Made by a program: the position numbers and the translations under genes. Positions 56,255 to 64,000 of a DNA stretch of 64,000 nt are shown here, one piece after another. The DNA lies in the NCBI GenBank assembly GCA_910577315.1, contig CAJTME010000009.1, positions 62,001-126,000 on the forward strand, written 5' to 3'. This stretch comes from an uncultured Muribaculaceae bacterium (lineage in GTDB: Bacteria; Bacteroidota; Bacteroidia; Bacteroidales; Muribaculaceae). The notes beneath the pieces are model-generated. The model was given only the letters and a program-made list of their open reading frames with translations, was not told the DNA's origin and did no database searches. Each line of letters starts with the position of its first letter. Positions within the stretch are counted from its first letter, which is position 1.

Positions 56255-57250
56255 TTACTTGCCATTTACAGCATCTCTTTCATGCTTTTTTGAGAACAGG
56301 CCCGAAACGGTGTAAGCCATGAATAGTACTGGATTCATCACTCCAACAAATAGATTCATCTTGGCATTACCCGTAGTGCCGACAGGAAAGAGCCGGTCTG
56401 AACGGTACGTCCTGACAGCTTTCAGAAGATAAGATAGATTATAAAATTTCAGAAGGCTGAAAATATGGCCACCGATACTGAAATTAAGTATTCTGGCAAG
56501 TGCCCTGCGAGCGCGGATATCCGTAGTATCTCCAATCAGCTCATGTATTTTCCGATGTACGGTCAAGCTATCCTGCGACAGTTTAACCAGATTACGACAT
56601 GATAGATTACGTGAGGTGGAGGACATATTGGTAGTGACATAGACGTATCCATGCAGAGGCAGACATTCGACACATGCCGCATTTGCCAGCACTTCAATGT
56701 TGAAGAGAAAATCCTCAATGTTTTTGGTCCCGTGCAGGAACCTGTGGTCGCCGATGAGGCTACGGGAATACACTTTATTCCAAAGATATAGTCCCCTGTG
56801 ATGACCAAGGAATTCCAACGATTCCCATTTCTCTAATTTATGATAGAGCGCGTTTGTACGTATTCCTTCGGATGTTTCCTCATCATAGTTGAAGCAAACC
56901 ACCTCCGGGCGGAACTGTTGAATATAATCAAAAATATCACAAACACCTGTGGTGCTTACATAGTCATCACCGTCTACAAACCATATGTAGTCTCCTTTAG
57001 CCAGTTCAAGTCCTGCATTGCGGGCAGCTGAAGCTCCCTGGTTTTTCTGGCGTATGAGACGCAGCTCGTATCCATCAGTCCGCATGCTGTCGCATATCAT
57101 GTATCCCCCGTCCCGGCTGCCGTCATCTACGACTATGATTTCAAAGAGTTTACGATCCACTTCTGCAGATAGAATGGAATTAATACACCGTTCAATGTAT
57201 TTCTCGCAGTTGTAAAGGGGGATTATAAACGAAACAAGGGGGCGTTTCAT
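56255..57250 (-). CDS. glycosyltransferase family 2
   Basis: This 331-residue GT-A enzyme has SFIIPLYNCEKYIERCINSI, IIVVDDGSRDGGYMIC, SAARNAGLELAKGDYIWFVDGDDYV. The FVDGDDY motif gives the DxD metal site. It is a standard capsule GT2; acceptor and donor are unknown. Confidence 0.93.
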   Translation of the reverse strand: MKRPLVSFIIPLYNCEKYIERCINSILSAEVDRKLFEIIVVDDGSRDGGYMICDSMRTDGYELRLIRQKNQGASAARNAGLELAKGDYIWFVDGDDYVSTTGVCDIFDYIQQFRPEVVCFNYDEETSEGIRTNALYHKLEKWESLEFLGHHRGLYLWNKVYSRSLIGDHRFLHGTKNIEDFLFNIEVLANAACVECLPLHGYVYVTTNMSSTSRNLSCRNLVKLSQDSLTVHRKIHELIGDTTDIRARRALARILNFSIGGHIFSLLKFYNLSYLLKAVRTYRSDRLFPVGTTGNAKMNLFVGVMNPVLFMAYTVSGLFSKKHERDAVNGK

Positions 57251-57293
57251 TTTGGTTTCGGTATGCTATGTTGTGAGAGTCCCGTAGACACGA

Positions 57294-57491
57294 CTACAGG
57301 CTGTTAAGATATTTTATGATGTCAAAATGCTTGATGGTGTAGGGCGTTTCATCACCGCCTTGCCTGTTCAACATTTCCAATTCTGGGATGACAATTATGC
57401 TTTTGTCGGCAAGCGTGCACCCTGGAGCAACGAATGCGATCTTATTGGGGGTGGGCAGCGCGATGAATCTTTTCACTAAACCCTCATCCAT
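57294..57491 (-). pseudogene. short unrecognised fragment, probably the tail of a broken gene
   Basis: A 65-codon frame starts MDEGLVKRFIALPTPNKIAF and contains GCTLADKSIIVIPELEM. The bases upstream encode, in another frame, RLRHRSFTIILDKVASGILW before a stop, so the two pieces may be one gene broken by a frameshift. I do not recognise the family. The remaining bases of the gap 57251-57639 include two copies of CTTAATTAA near 57580 and nothing else. Confidence 0.4.
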
Positions 57492-57639
57492 AGAATTCCG
57501 CTAGCTACTTTGTCAAGTATGATCGTGAATGACCTATGCCTTAGCCTGATATTGTTGTAAATCCTTACCAAACGCTCTTAATTAAGGCATCTTAATTAAA
57601 AAGGTTCATTTTATTTTGAAGAACTTTAAGCAACAAGTG

Positions 57640-58602
57640 TCATAGGCTGAAGCGGAGGTTAAGAAACGCCACCAACAACATTCGCTTAATGGATTTTCCT
57701 GGCGTTTTTAACGGGAAAAGATCATATTCGCGGAAAGTGTCAATCACCGCTTTTTGAATCATTCTTTGTCTATGAGATTTTTTAGTGACAAGCTGTGTGA
57801 TGGTGCCTAGGCAGATAGAATGGCCCATTCTTATTATACGCTGCCTGACATCCTCATCGGCGACAGAATCTGCGAATCTGATGAAAGAATTAGCGATAAT
57901 ACAATTATCAGTCAGACGTTTGATTACTTTTGTAATATCTGTTGCCGTAGATCTCGAATTAGGATGAAGTTCATATATATAAGGACAAATATCGGTAAAC
58001 ATGACAGTCCGAGCCAGCGCGACCGCACGATACATGAATTCCACATCTTCGTGATATAGCCCCTCATAAAACCTAAGTTGTTTTGATTCAATGAACGAAC
58101 GCCTCATTATGGCGGAACATGCCGAACATGGTTGATAATTCCCTATAATGGCATCACTGCCTTTCATCGGCACATACTTGGACAACCCCTGTCGACATGT
58201 GATGCTTGTTTTCTCGTCTTTATCGTATTTCAAACAAAATTCAAAAAACAATATGTCACAATCATGCTCATGAAGAAGATCTACAAGAGGTCTGCAACTG
58301 TTTTTCACAAGATAGTCATCGGAATCCACACACCATACATATTTTCCGACAGCCTTAGCTATACCATTGTTTCTCGCACTACTGATACCTTTGTTCTCTT
58401 GAGAGACAAGTGATAACTTAGGATACTTTCCAGAGACAATTAATGATCGGACTAATGATGCTGTTCCATCTGTTGAGCCATCGTCCACAATAATGGTCTC
58501 GAACTCGCCAATCTCTAAATCTTGAGAATAAATAGATGCGATACAGCGTTCAATATATGACTCGACATTGTAGGCGGGGACTATGAATGACAGAAAATTC
58601 AT
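57640..58602 (-). CDS. glycosyltransferase family 2
   Basis: This 320-residue GT-A enzyme has SFIVPAYNVESYIERCIASIY, IIVDDGSTDGTASLVRSL, SSARNNGIAKAVGKYVWCVDSDDYL. The CVDSDDY motif is the DxD metal site. GLYHEDVEFMYR in the middle fits the GT2 catalytic-base loop. Donor sugar unknown. Confidence 0.93.
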   Translation of the reverse strand: MNFLSFIVPAYNVESYIERCIASIYSQDLEIGEFETIIVDDGSTDGTASLVRSLIVSGKYPKLSLVSQENKGISSARNNGIAKAVGKYVWCVDSDDYLVKNSCRPLVDLLHEHDCDILFFEFCLKYDKDEKTSITCRQGLSKYVPMKGSDAIIGNYQPCSACSAIMRRSFIESKQLRFYEGLYHEDVEFMYRAVALARTVMFTDICPYIYELHPNSRSTATDITKVIKRLTDNCIIANSFIRFADSVADEDVRQRIIRMGHSICLGTITQLVTKKSHRQRMIQKAVIDTFREYDLFPLKTPGKSIKRMLLVAFLNLRFSL

Positions 58603-58622
58603 GAATAGGATGAATTGAGTAA

Positions 58623-59615
58623 TCAGTGTTTGAAACGTTTGTAAATTGTCAGAAGCCAGCTTGGCCGCAGCACATATATTTTAGTCAGGAAGTCAATGTG
58701 CAGTATTGTCAACGTATATATGAATTTATGCCATGCAGGAATTTCAAGATTAATAAATTTTTTATTGAAACTTTTCAACGTCGAACGCCAACCATCGGGA
58801 TCATATCCCGCTTTGTCAAAAAGCAAACCACCTTTTGCGCTGAATACTAAATGAACAAGCTGACTTTCATAGAGACTGTATTCATTTCTAAGTCTGAAAT
58901 AATCAATCAGTTTCGACGTAACGTTAATTTGAGCATAAATCATCTCTTTTGTTCTGTTTCTGGTGGCAGATCCCATATTGTCCCGGCGATAGAAATACGA
59001 CTCATCATTTACAGTGGCAATTTTGTCCGTCTCCATCATCATGTATATGCTGATATATAGATCTTCCCATAGAGGGATGCTTTCATCCAATCGTATTCCC
59101 AATGAATCAAGATAGGACTTACGAACCAATTTGTTACATAATGAACCATGAATTCTGCCATCAATCAACTCCTTGAGCCTTTCAGGACGAGATATTGCTA
59201 TGGAGGGGATGTCTATGGTAGCAATGTCCCCGTCCACGTATGTTATGCCGCACACGACCACATCCAGGTTCTCCCTCACAGCCTTGTCATACATTTTACG
59301 ATAAAGATTTTCTGAAATCCAATCATCAGGATCACAATGTATTATGAATTCACCGGTTGCCACATCCATCCCATCCTGCCGTGACTGACTAACTCCCATG
59401 TTGCAAGCATGACGTATGATTTTAACCTGATTCTTACGATCATTCTGCTCAATCCATTCTGATAGTATGGCGAAGCTATTATCTGGACTGGCGTCATCAA
59501 TGAAAATGTATTCTATTTCCGCCAGTGTCTGTGCAAACAGGGATTCCAGACATCTGTGAAGATATTTCTCTGCATTATATACAGGTATGATTACTGAGAC
59601 TTTTGGTATAGGCAT
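58623..59615 (-). CDS. glycosyltransferase family 2
   Basis: This 330-residue GT-A enzyme has SVIIPVYNAEKYLHRCLESL, IFIDDASPDNSFAIL, SQSRQDGMDVATGEFIIHCDPDDWI. The later PLWEDLYISIYMM is the base loop. It sits 20 bases downstream of the previous gene's end in the same leftward operon. Confidence 0.93.
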   Translation of the reverse strand: MPIPKVSVIIPVYNAEKYLHRCLESLFAQTLAEIEYIFIDDASPDNSFAILSEWIEQNDRKNQVKIIRHACNMGVSQSRQDGMDVATGEFIIHCDPDDWISENLYRKMYDKAVRENLDVVVCGITYVDGDIATIDIPSIAISRPERLKELIDGRIHGSLCNKLVRKSYLDSLGIRLDESIPLWEDLYISIYMMMETDKIATVNDESYFYRRDNMGSATRNRTKEMIYAQINVTSKLIDYFRLRNEYSLYESQLVHLVFSAKGGLLFDKAGYDPDGWRSTLKSFNKKFINLEIPAWHKFIYTLTILHIDFLTKIYVLRPSWLLTIYKRFKH

Positions 59616-59631
59616 AGGGGGATTCTAAGAC

Positions 59632-60627
59632 TTATTTTTGGAAACGAATAAATATCTTCAACATTACCGAATACACATGAATATTCATCAATGGAGTGGG
59701 CATGCCATGATATCTGTAAATGCACCGCAGTGACAATGGTATGGCTTCATTTTTCCATAGACATTTTATGAGATAATGATATCGGGTGCTGGTAAACGTA
59801 CTTGCGCAGTCCAGTTCTCTGCCATATCTGAAATCCCCAAGACGGTTTGAAACCCACTTCACCCACGGAATGTCCCATTCAAATTTTCTGGAAAACATCT
59901 CCTTACATATGACAGCAAGACTATCAATCCTGCGCTGAAGATTGTCGGTGGATTGGGTGATTGAACCTGGGCGGATGCGGTACATGTAGGTTAAATCTTT
60001 GACAAACGCTATGTTTGTTACAAACGGATATGCCAACGCCTGCCAATGATTATCCTCATGATATATCCCTTCCCTGAAATAAAGTCCATATTTTATTATG
60101 AAATCACGTGAAATAAGTTTATTACAGGAAATTACAGGAACATCCTCCATCCATATGCTCCGTATCCAGCCAATATCATCGGAATATTCCGGATAATCCT
60201 TATGAGTCAATGTGAGATAATCATGGACTCCAGCTACCGGAAATGTTTGAAAGTTACCGATGATTATTTCAGTTCCTGGATATTGAATCGTGCGGTGATA
60301 TAGTTTCTCGATACAGTCTGATGGAATCACATCATCTGAATCAAGAAAATACACATATTTCCCATGAGCAGTCCTGATACCAGTATTTCTGGCTGCAGAC
60401 AGTCCACGGTTTTCAGCATGTTCGACAATTCTGAACCGAACTGACCCTGTATAGCTTGAAAGGCAATCCTTTGCAACCATCATGCTCCCATCTGCTCCTT
60501 TGTCGTCAATAAGCAAACATTCGATGATACATGATGTCTGTTGGTTCATAACAGAATTGATACATTCCGCAATATAAGGTTCTACGTTATATACTGGAAT
60601 TATTATGGATACATCTATGTTACTCAT
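59632..60627 (-). CDS. glycosyltransferase family 2
   Basis: This 331-residue GT-A enzyme has SIIIPVYNVEPYIAECINSV, LLIDDKGADGSMMVA (a variant of the usual DDGSTD), SAARNTGIRTAHGKYVYFLDSDDVI and GIYHEDNHWQALAYPF. Its start overlaps the next upstream gene by eight bases. Confidence 0.93.
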   Translation of the reverse strand: MSNIDVSIIIPVYNVEPYIAECINSVMNQQTSCIIECLLIDDKGADGSMMVAKDCLSSYTGSVRFRIVEHAENRGLSAARNTGIRTAHGKYVYFLDSDDVIPSDCIEKLYHRTIQYPGTEIIIGNFQTFPVAGVHDYLTLTHKDYPEYSDDIGWIRSIWMEDVPVISCNKLISRDFIIKYGLYFREGIYHEDNHWQALAYPFVTNIAFVKDLTYMYRIRPGSITQSTDNLQRRIDSLAVICKEMFSRKFEWDIPWVKWVSNRLGDFRYGRELDCASTFTSTRYHYLIKCLWKNEAIPLSLRCIYRYHGMPTPLMNIHVYSVMLKIFIRFQK

Positions 60628-61693
60628 GCCTTAAAGATGTCATTAATTGTTTGACAGATATTGACCAACGCACGAGTTTTATACGGAAATTGACATGCCA
60701 TGGTATTTTAAATGGAGAAAATTTCTTTTTACGCAGTTTTTTTACCAGATGGAAATTTACTCGATGAAAGTATTTTATCCGTTCCATCTGTTCAAACACT
60801 GATGAATTGACCATGCTTAATTTGCGGTCAAATTCAGCAAGTTCCCGTAAAAGCATGTGATCCTCCGTCTTTTGATAATTCCAGTAGACCCAATAAAGAT
60901 TTTCCGCAATAACATCTTCCATGCGTTTTATAATCTTTTCATTAATCTGCATAGAATTGGCAGACAGATATGTGGCATTTGAGAGCCATACATCCAACAC
61001 CTTTCTTTGGCTTTTCAAATATATGGCCGGATCCATAGTCTGCCCCTCACGGCCAATGAGATAGCGATAAAGTATTCCAACATCAATGTAACGTACAGTC
61101 TCAGCGTGGCACAGTGGCTGAATGCGCCATTCTGTGTCCGTATAACTTATCCCTTCTGTCTGGTGGTAAGCGATATTGCTGAATATGGCCCTTCGATAGG
61201 CTATTCCGTGCATGGCAAGCTGAAGGATGTCCGCCCGACCCATTTCGTCGAGACGCAAAGTCTTGCCTGCCGGTAATCCATATTTACTCATGCGATTGCT
61301 TGGGTGCGGATTCCCGGCATCATCAACCTCCATGAAATCTGTCACCACAACATCATCATTGACCGATCCAAGGCAATTGACAAGTCTTGAAAATGCGTAT
61401 GTATCAAATGTGTCGTCGGCATCAAGGACTTTGACGTAACGACCGGTTGCCAACGGCAGTGCTGTATTGATGCAGCTGCCATAATTACCGTTTTCTTTGT
61501 CGATTACGCGGATTGAGTTTGGATAGCATTTTGCATAGCTGTGGGCTATCTCCGACGAGTGGTCTTTCGACCCGTCGTTCACCACAAGCACCTCAACGGC
61601 ATCCAACTCAGGTATCAGGAGTGAGTCAAGGCATTTGCCTATGTAGCGCTCCATGTTGTAGGTGGGAATGATTATGCTTATCTGTTTTTCCAT
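60620..61693 (-). CDS. glycosyltransferase family 2
   Basis: This 357-residue GT-A enzyme has SIIIPTYNMERYIGKCLDSL, VLVVNDGSKDHSSEIAHSY, INTALPLATGRYVKVLDADDTFD, and SYTDTEWRIQPL as base loop. It is the first gene after the glf relic and its start overlaps that relic by 16 bases in another frame. Confidence 0.93.
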   Translation of the reverse strand: MEKQISIIIPTYNMERYIGKCLDSLLIPELDAVEVLVVNDGSKDHSSEIAHSYAKCYPNSIRVIDKENGNYGSCINTALPLATGRYVKVLDADDTFDTYAFSRLVNCLGSVNDDVVVTDFMEVDDAGNPHPSNRMSKYGLPAGKTLRLDEMGRADILQLAMHGIAYRRAIFSNIAYHQTEGISYTDTEWRIQPLCHAETVRYIDVGILYRYLIGREGQTMDPAIYLKSQRKVLDVWLSNATYLSANSMQINEKIIKRMEDVIAENLYWVYWNYQKTEDHMLLRELAEFDRKLSMVNSSVFEQMERIKYFHRVNFHLVKKLRKKKFSPFKIPWHVNFRIKLVRWSISVKQLMTSLRHE

Positions 61694-61770
61694 ACATCAA
61701 TCACTTGGTCGGAAAGTTCGTTATTGCGTTCGTTGTTCACTGGATTGTATATTCCACGATAACACCGGCT
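61678..61770 (-). pseudogene. C-terminal relic of a second UDP-galactopyranose mutase gene
   Basis: A - strand frame of 30 codons ending in TAA at 61678 reads SRCYRGIYNPVNNERNNELS and then DQVIDVWKNR. This closely follows the Glf C-terminal pattern seen in the intact gene (SREYS, then YYPVNDDRNNELADKYRNLA). No other part of the gene is present. It is probably what is left after replacement of capsule genes by recombination. Confidence 0.72.
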
Positions 61771-61781
61771 TACAATAATTA

Positions 61782-62810
61782 TTAATTATTTTTACGCGTA
61801 ATGAATTTATCAAGTCTCATATAACCATAGGAAGCGGTAAGAGTGACCGCAAAATAAACAGTAATCAACACAAATAGATTCCAGTTCCAACATGAAAGAT
61901 AGAAAATTTCTCGTGTAAGACCATGTAATACAAAAAGGTAGGCCGAGAGTAGTCCCATGAGAACAAGGCTTTTGGATTCAAACGCCTTACATAAAGTCAC
62001 GACACAAACCACAAGCAAGAGCCCGTTCAACGGGTGAAACCATTTTACTACTGACATAACCGAAAACAACGCCAGACCAATAAAAGCAATCGGCTTTGGC
62101 ACAGTGATGTCAATACGGGCTGCCAGCATACCTAATAGGAAGACTGGAATCCAGCCTATGGAATTATGCCGTATCCAAACCATCGTATCCGGAGCGACGC
62201 CATACAGTACGAAATAGTCAAAGACGATGAATATGCCTGCAAATATTAGCAAAAGCCTTATTGTTCCTATTTTTAATTTACTGATTATCAAAAATATGGC
62301 ATACTTCTGGAAAATCATTCCAAAAAACCAGTAAGGACCTGGTAGAATTCGGAATGACAGCATATTGGCCGTCATTGTGGGAATCTGCCACAAAAGCTCT
62401 GCCGGATAATAACGGCGATATATGACACTAACTATAAATGCAAATACAAGCAGAGTCGGCATCATTAAGATCACCAGTTTTTTCCATTGCTTAAACAGGA
62501 ACTTACGTCCGGCATTGAACTCAATTTTCTTGTCATATTTTATTGACAATCCGTAACCACTTACAAAAATAAAAAGAGGAACCCCATACCAACCTAAAAA
62601 GCCAATAATATATAATGGGGAAATCCAACTCTTTATTCCAATCAAAAAATTAGTAGCATTTATCTCCACCCAGGACATCTCATTACATTGACATCCGATG
62701 ATGGGACGAATGAAATTATGTAGGACTATCGCAATTATTGCCAAACCTTTAATTTGATTTGACTGATTCATTGAGATTTCTGTTCGGGTTGAACGTAACA
62801 TTAAAGACAT
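61782..62810 (-). CDS. acyltransferase family 3 membrane protein (O-acetyltransferase)
   Basis: This 342-residue protein has about ten hydrophobic helices and the family start NQIKGLAIIAIVLHNF (with the catalytic-type His) and GWYGVPLFIFVSGYGLSIKY. It resembles WecH/OatA-type enzymes that acetylate capsule sugars at the membrane. An alternative start at MNQSNQIKG, 14 residues later, is also reasonable. The acceptor is unknown. Confidence 0.88.
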   Translation of the reverse strand: MSLMLRSTRTEISMNQSNQIKGLAIIAIVLHNFIRPIIGCQCNEMSWVEINATNFLIGIKSWISPLYIIGFLGWYGVPLFIFVSGYGLSIKYDKKIEFNAGRKFLFKQWKKLVILMMPTLLVFAFIVSVIYRRYYPAELLWQIPTMTANMLSFRILPGPYWFFGMIFQKYAIFLIISKLKIGTIRLLLIFAGIFIVFDYFVLYGVAPDTMVWIRHNSIGWIPVFLLGMLAARIDITVPKPIAFIGLALFSVMSVVKWFHPLNGLLLVVCVVTLCKAFESKSLVLMGLLSAYLFVLHGLTREIFYLSCWNWNLFVLITVYFAVTLTASYGYMRLDKFITRKNN

Positions 62811-62872
62811 AAAGGTGAATAATAATTGATTGAAGAGAAATATCGAAGTACAACAGATTAGCGATTATTATT

Positions 62873-64000
62873 CTATTTGACAATATAATTTAAGACTCTG
62901 ATACTTGGGAAGCGTGTCAAAACATTTCCTGCCAAGGACATCAAAGTCTTGTCATTATTGAACTTAGCAAGCATTATGTAGATAATGATTCCAACTGGAA
63001 TTCCAACCATCAGCTTCAACCATGCGTAAGGCAGCCAGATAGTTGCCACAACAACACAGGCGGCCATACACAAACTGTATAACAAAATTGGCAGAATATC
63101 CATTACCTGTTTTTTTAATCCATAATTAAGGATTTTGCCTGTATAATGACAATTAAAACAGAAGGCCACATAATTATACAGCGCCATCGCTGTACACATA
63201 CCGTATATCCCTGTCGGGATGGCCGCAATAATCATGATGAAGGCTATGGGTTTCTTCATCAGTTCCAACTTAAGAACAAGGTCTGTGCGCCCCTTCACAT
63301 ACAGCAGATTCAAGTTAACATTGGACAAAGGACTGGATAAACACCCGAAGCAGGCGATTATCAACATCCCGGCAGATGGGAGCCATCGTTCGCCCAACAG
63401 GACTTCAATCAATGGCCATGCCAAAGCTGCCATCCCGAAAAGAATCGGAAATATCAGGAACAAAGGAGCGCGAAGCAGAATTGAATACATTGACAGAAGA
63501 GCCACGTTATCATCCTGCAGTTTTGCCAGTACGGGATAATTTACCTTCTGGATAATATTCATTATAAATGACCCCGGCAAAGTGCTTATCGAATTTGCCC
63601 TCGTGTAATACCCTAAATCCGACGCCTGATATACCTTGCCTATCACAATGGTAGACAGGTTATCATATATAGTATTTATCGTGGAGGAAACAAGATGCTT
63701 ACTGCCGAATCCGAACAAAGCCTTGAATGACTTCTTCTTAAACGTAAACGAAGGTTTCCAGGATGAATAATACCATAGGAGAACCATCATTATTATACCC
63801 GAAAGCACGCCTTGCCACACCAATGCCCATACTCCGAAGCCGTTGTATGCCATGATTATGCCGGCAATTCCTGAAAAAATCACGGACACAAGTGAATTTC
63901 GGGCTTTCGAACGGAAATCAAGCTTGATTGACAGAATGGTTCCCTGAACCATACTCAACGCCGAAATGATGAGTGTGGTCGAGATAACACGGGTGACGGG
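62873..64000 (-). CDS. Wzx-type oligosaccharide flippase of the MOP superfamily (N-terminal part outside window)
   Basis: The - strand frame stays open through the right edge of the window (reading ISTTLIISALSMVQGTILS inward), so the N-terminal part lies outside. The visible 375 residues contain hydrophobic helices and RSKARNSLVSVIFSGIAGIIMAY, then KALFGFGSKHLVSSTINTIYDN, YYTRANSISTLPGSFIMNIIQKVNYPVLAKLQDD, typical of polysaccharide flippases. It would move lipid-linked repeat units across the inner membrane before EpsG-type polymerisation. Confidence 0.92.
   Translation of the reverse strand, partial: PVTRVISTTLIISALSMVQGTILSIKLDFRSKARNSLVSVIFSGIAGIIMAYNGFGVWALVWQGVLSGIIMMVLLWYYSSWKPSFTFKKKSFKALFGFGSKHLVSSTINTIYDNLSTIVIGKVYQASDLGYYTRANSISTLPGSFIMNIIQKVNYPVLAKLQDDNVALLSMYSILLRAPLFLIFPILFGMAALAWPLIEVLLGERWLPSAGMLIIACFGCLSSPLSNVNLNLLYVKGRTDLVLKLELMKKPIAFIMIIAAIPTGIYGMCTAMALYNYVAFCFNCHYTGKILNYGLKKQVMDILPILLYSLCMAACVVVATIWLPYAWLKLMVGIPVGIIIYIMLAKFNNDKTLMSLAGNVLTRFPSIRVLNYIVK

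Noticed and set aside
1..64000. CRISPR array, rRNA operon or insertion sequence with intact transposase
   Set aside because: I looked for regular direct repeats with spacers, rRNA landmarks and transposase motifs and saw none.

Overview
The window reads as chromosomal DNA of a Bacteroidales bacterium. The evidence is SusC/SusD pairs, a DUF6377-type regulator, promoter cores of the form TAnnTTTG, and secreted proteins that share a Por/T9SS-like C-terminal tail. The fairly GC-rich genes and the style of these tails suggest Muribaculaceae; that family assignment is inference, not proven here.

Region 1 (1-14271, + strand, GC-rich) is a polysaccharide utilisation locus joined to a complete uronate (pectin-type) catabolic chain: SusC (5' end outside the window), SusD, a beta-helix surface lipoprotein, a GH43 hydrolase, KduD, an orphan galactitol-type PTS EIIC permease, KduI, a GltD-like FAD/Fe-S oxidoreductase, KdgK and the KDPG aldolase. 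A strong terminator ends it. KduI has a clear Sec signal peptide, and its metal ligands are all shifted by exactly the length of that extension relative to E. coli KduI. This suggests the isomerase works in the periplasm and that the EIIC-like protein imports its product, which would be an unusual split pathway.

Region 2 (14400-28889, lower GC) is a decayed integrative island in a tRNA-Gln(CUG) gene. The last 18 bp of the tRNA are repeated exactly at 28872-28889. Next to that copy lies the N-terminal half of a tyrosine integrase, broken by a frameshift and a stop and fused in frame to the C-terminal nuclease half of a DUF1016 protein. The cargo is a second PUL: GH97 with the SusB-type glutamate set, SusD, SusC, a small secreted protein, a GH87-like beta-helix enzyme and a DUF6377 regulator. 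I infer an alpha-glucan target, possibly alpha-1,3-glucan.

Region 3 (28890-44413) is mixed chromosomal backbone: a two-gene DUF262 system (one partner with a DUF1524-like HNH domain), a mini-SPFH membrane protein, a Ca2+ P-type ATPase, glycerate kinase, a flavodoxin-type reductase, an Fsr-like MFS exporter facing a Crp-type regulator, an SMR exporter, a PNPOx-fold protein, a maltose-type acetyltransferase, a DUF5131/MmcQ pair, an orphan T9SS-like tail, a PH-domain protein and a small lipoprotein.

Region 4 (44464-64000, all on the - strand, promoter outside the window) is a capsule or exopolysaccharide locus. Its downstream end (aminotransferase, initiating sugar transferase, ATP-grasp enzyme, GT4) is very GC-rich. 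The rest is AT-richer and variable: nine GT2 genes (one with an in-frame stop), a GT4, UDP-galactopyranose mutase, an EpsG-type polymerase, an acyltransferase and a Wzx flippase running off the window. A relic of a second glf gene and a small broken ORF show recent cassette turnover.
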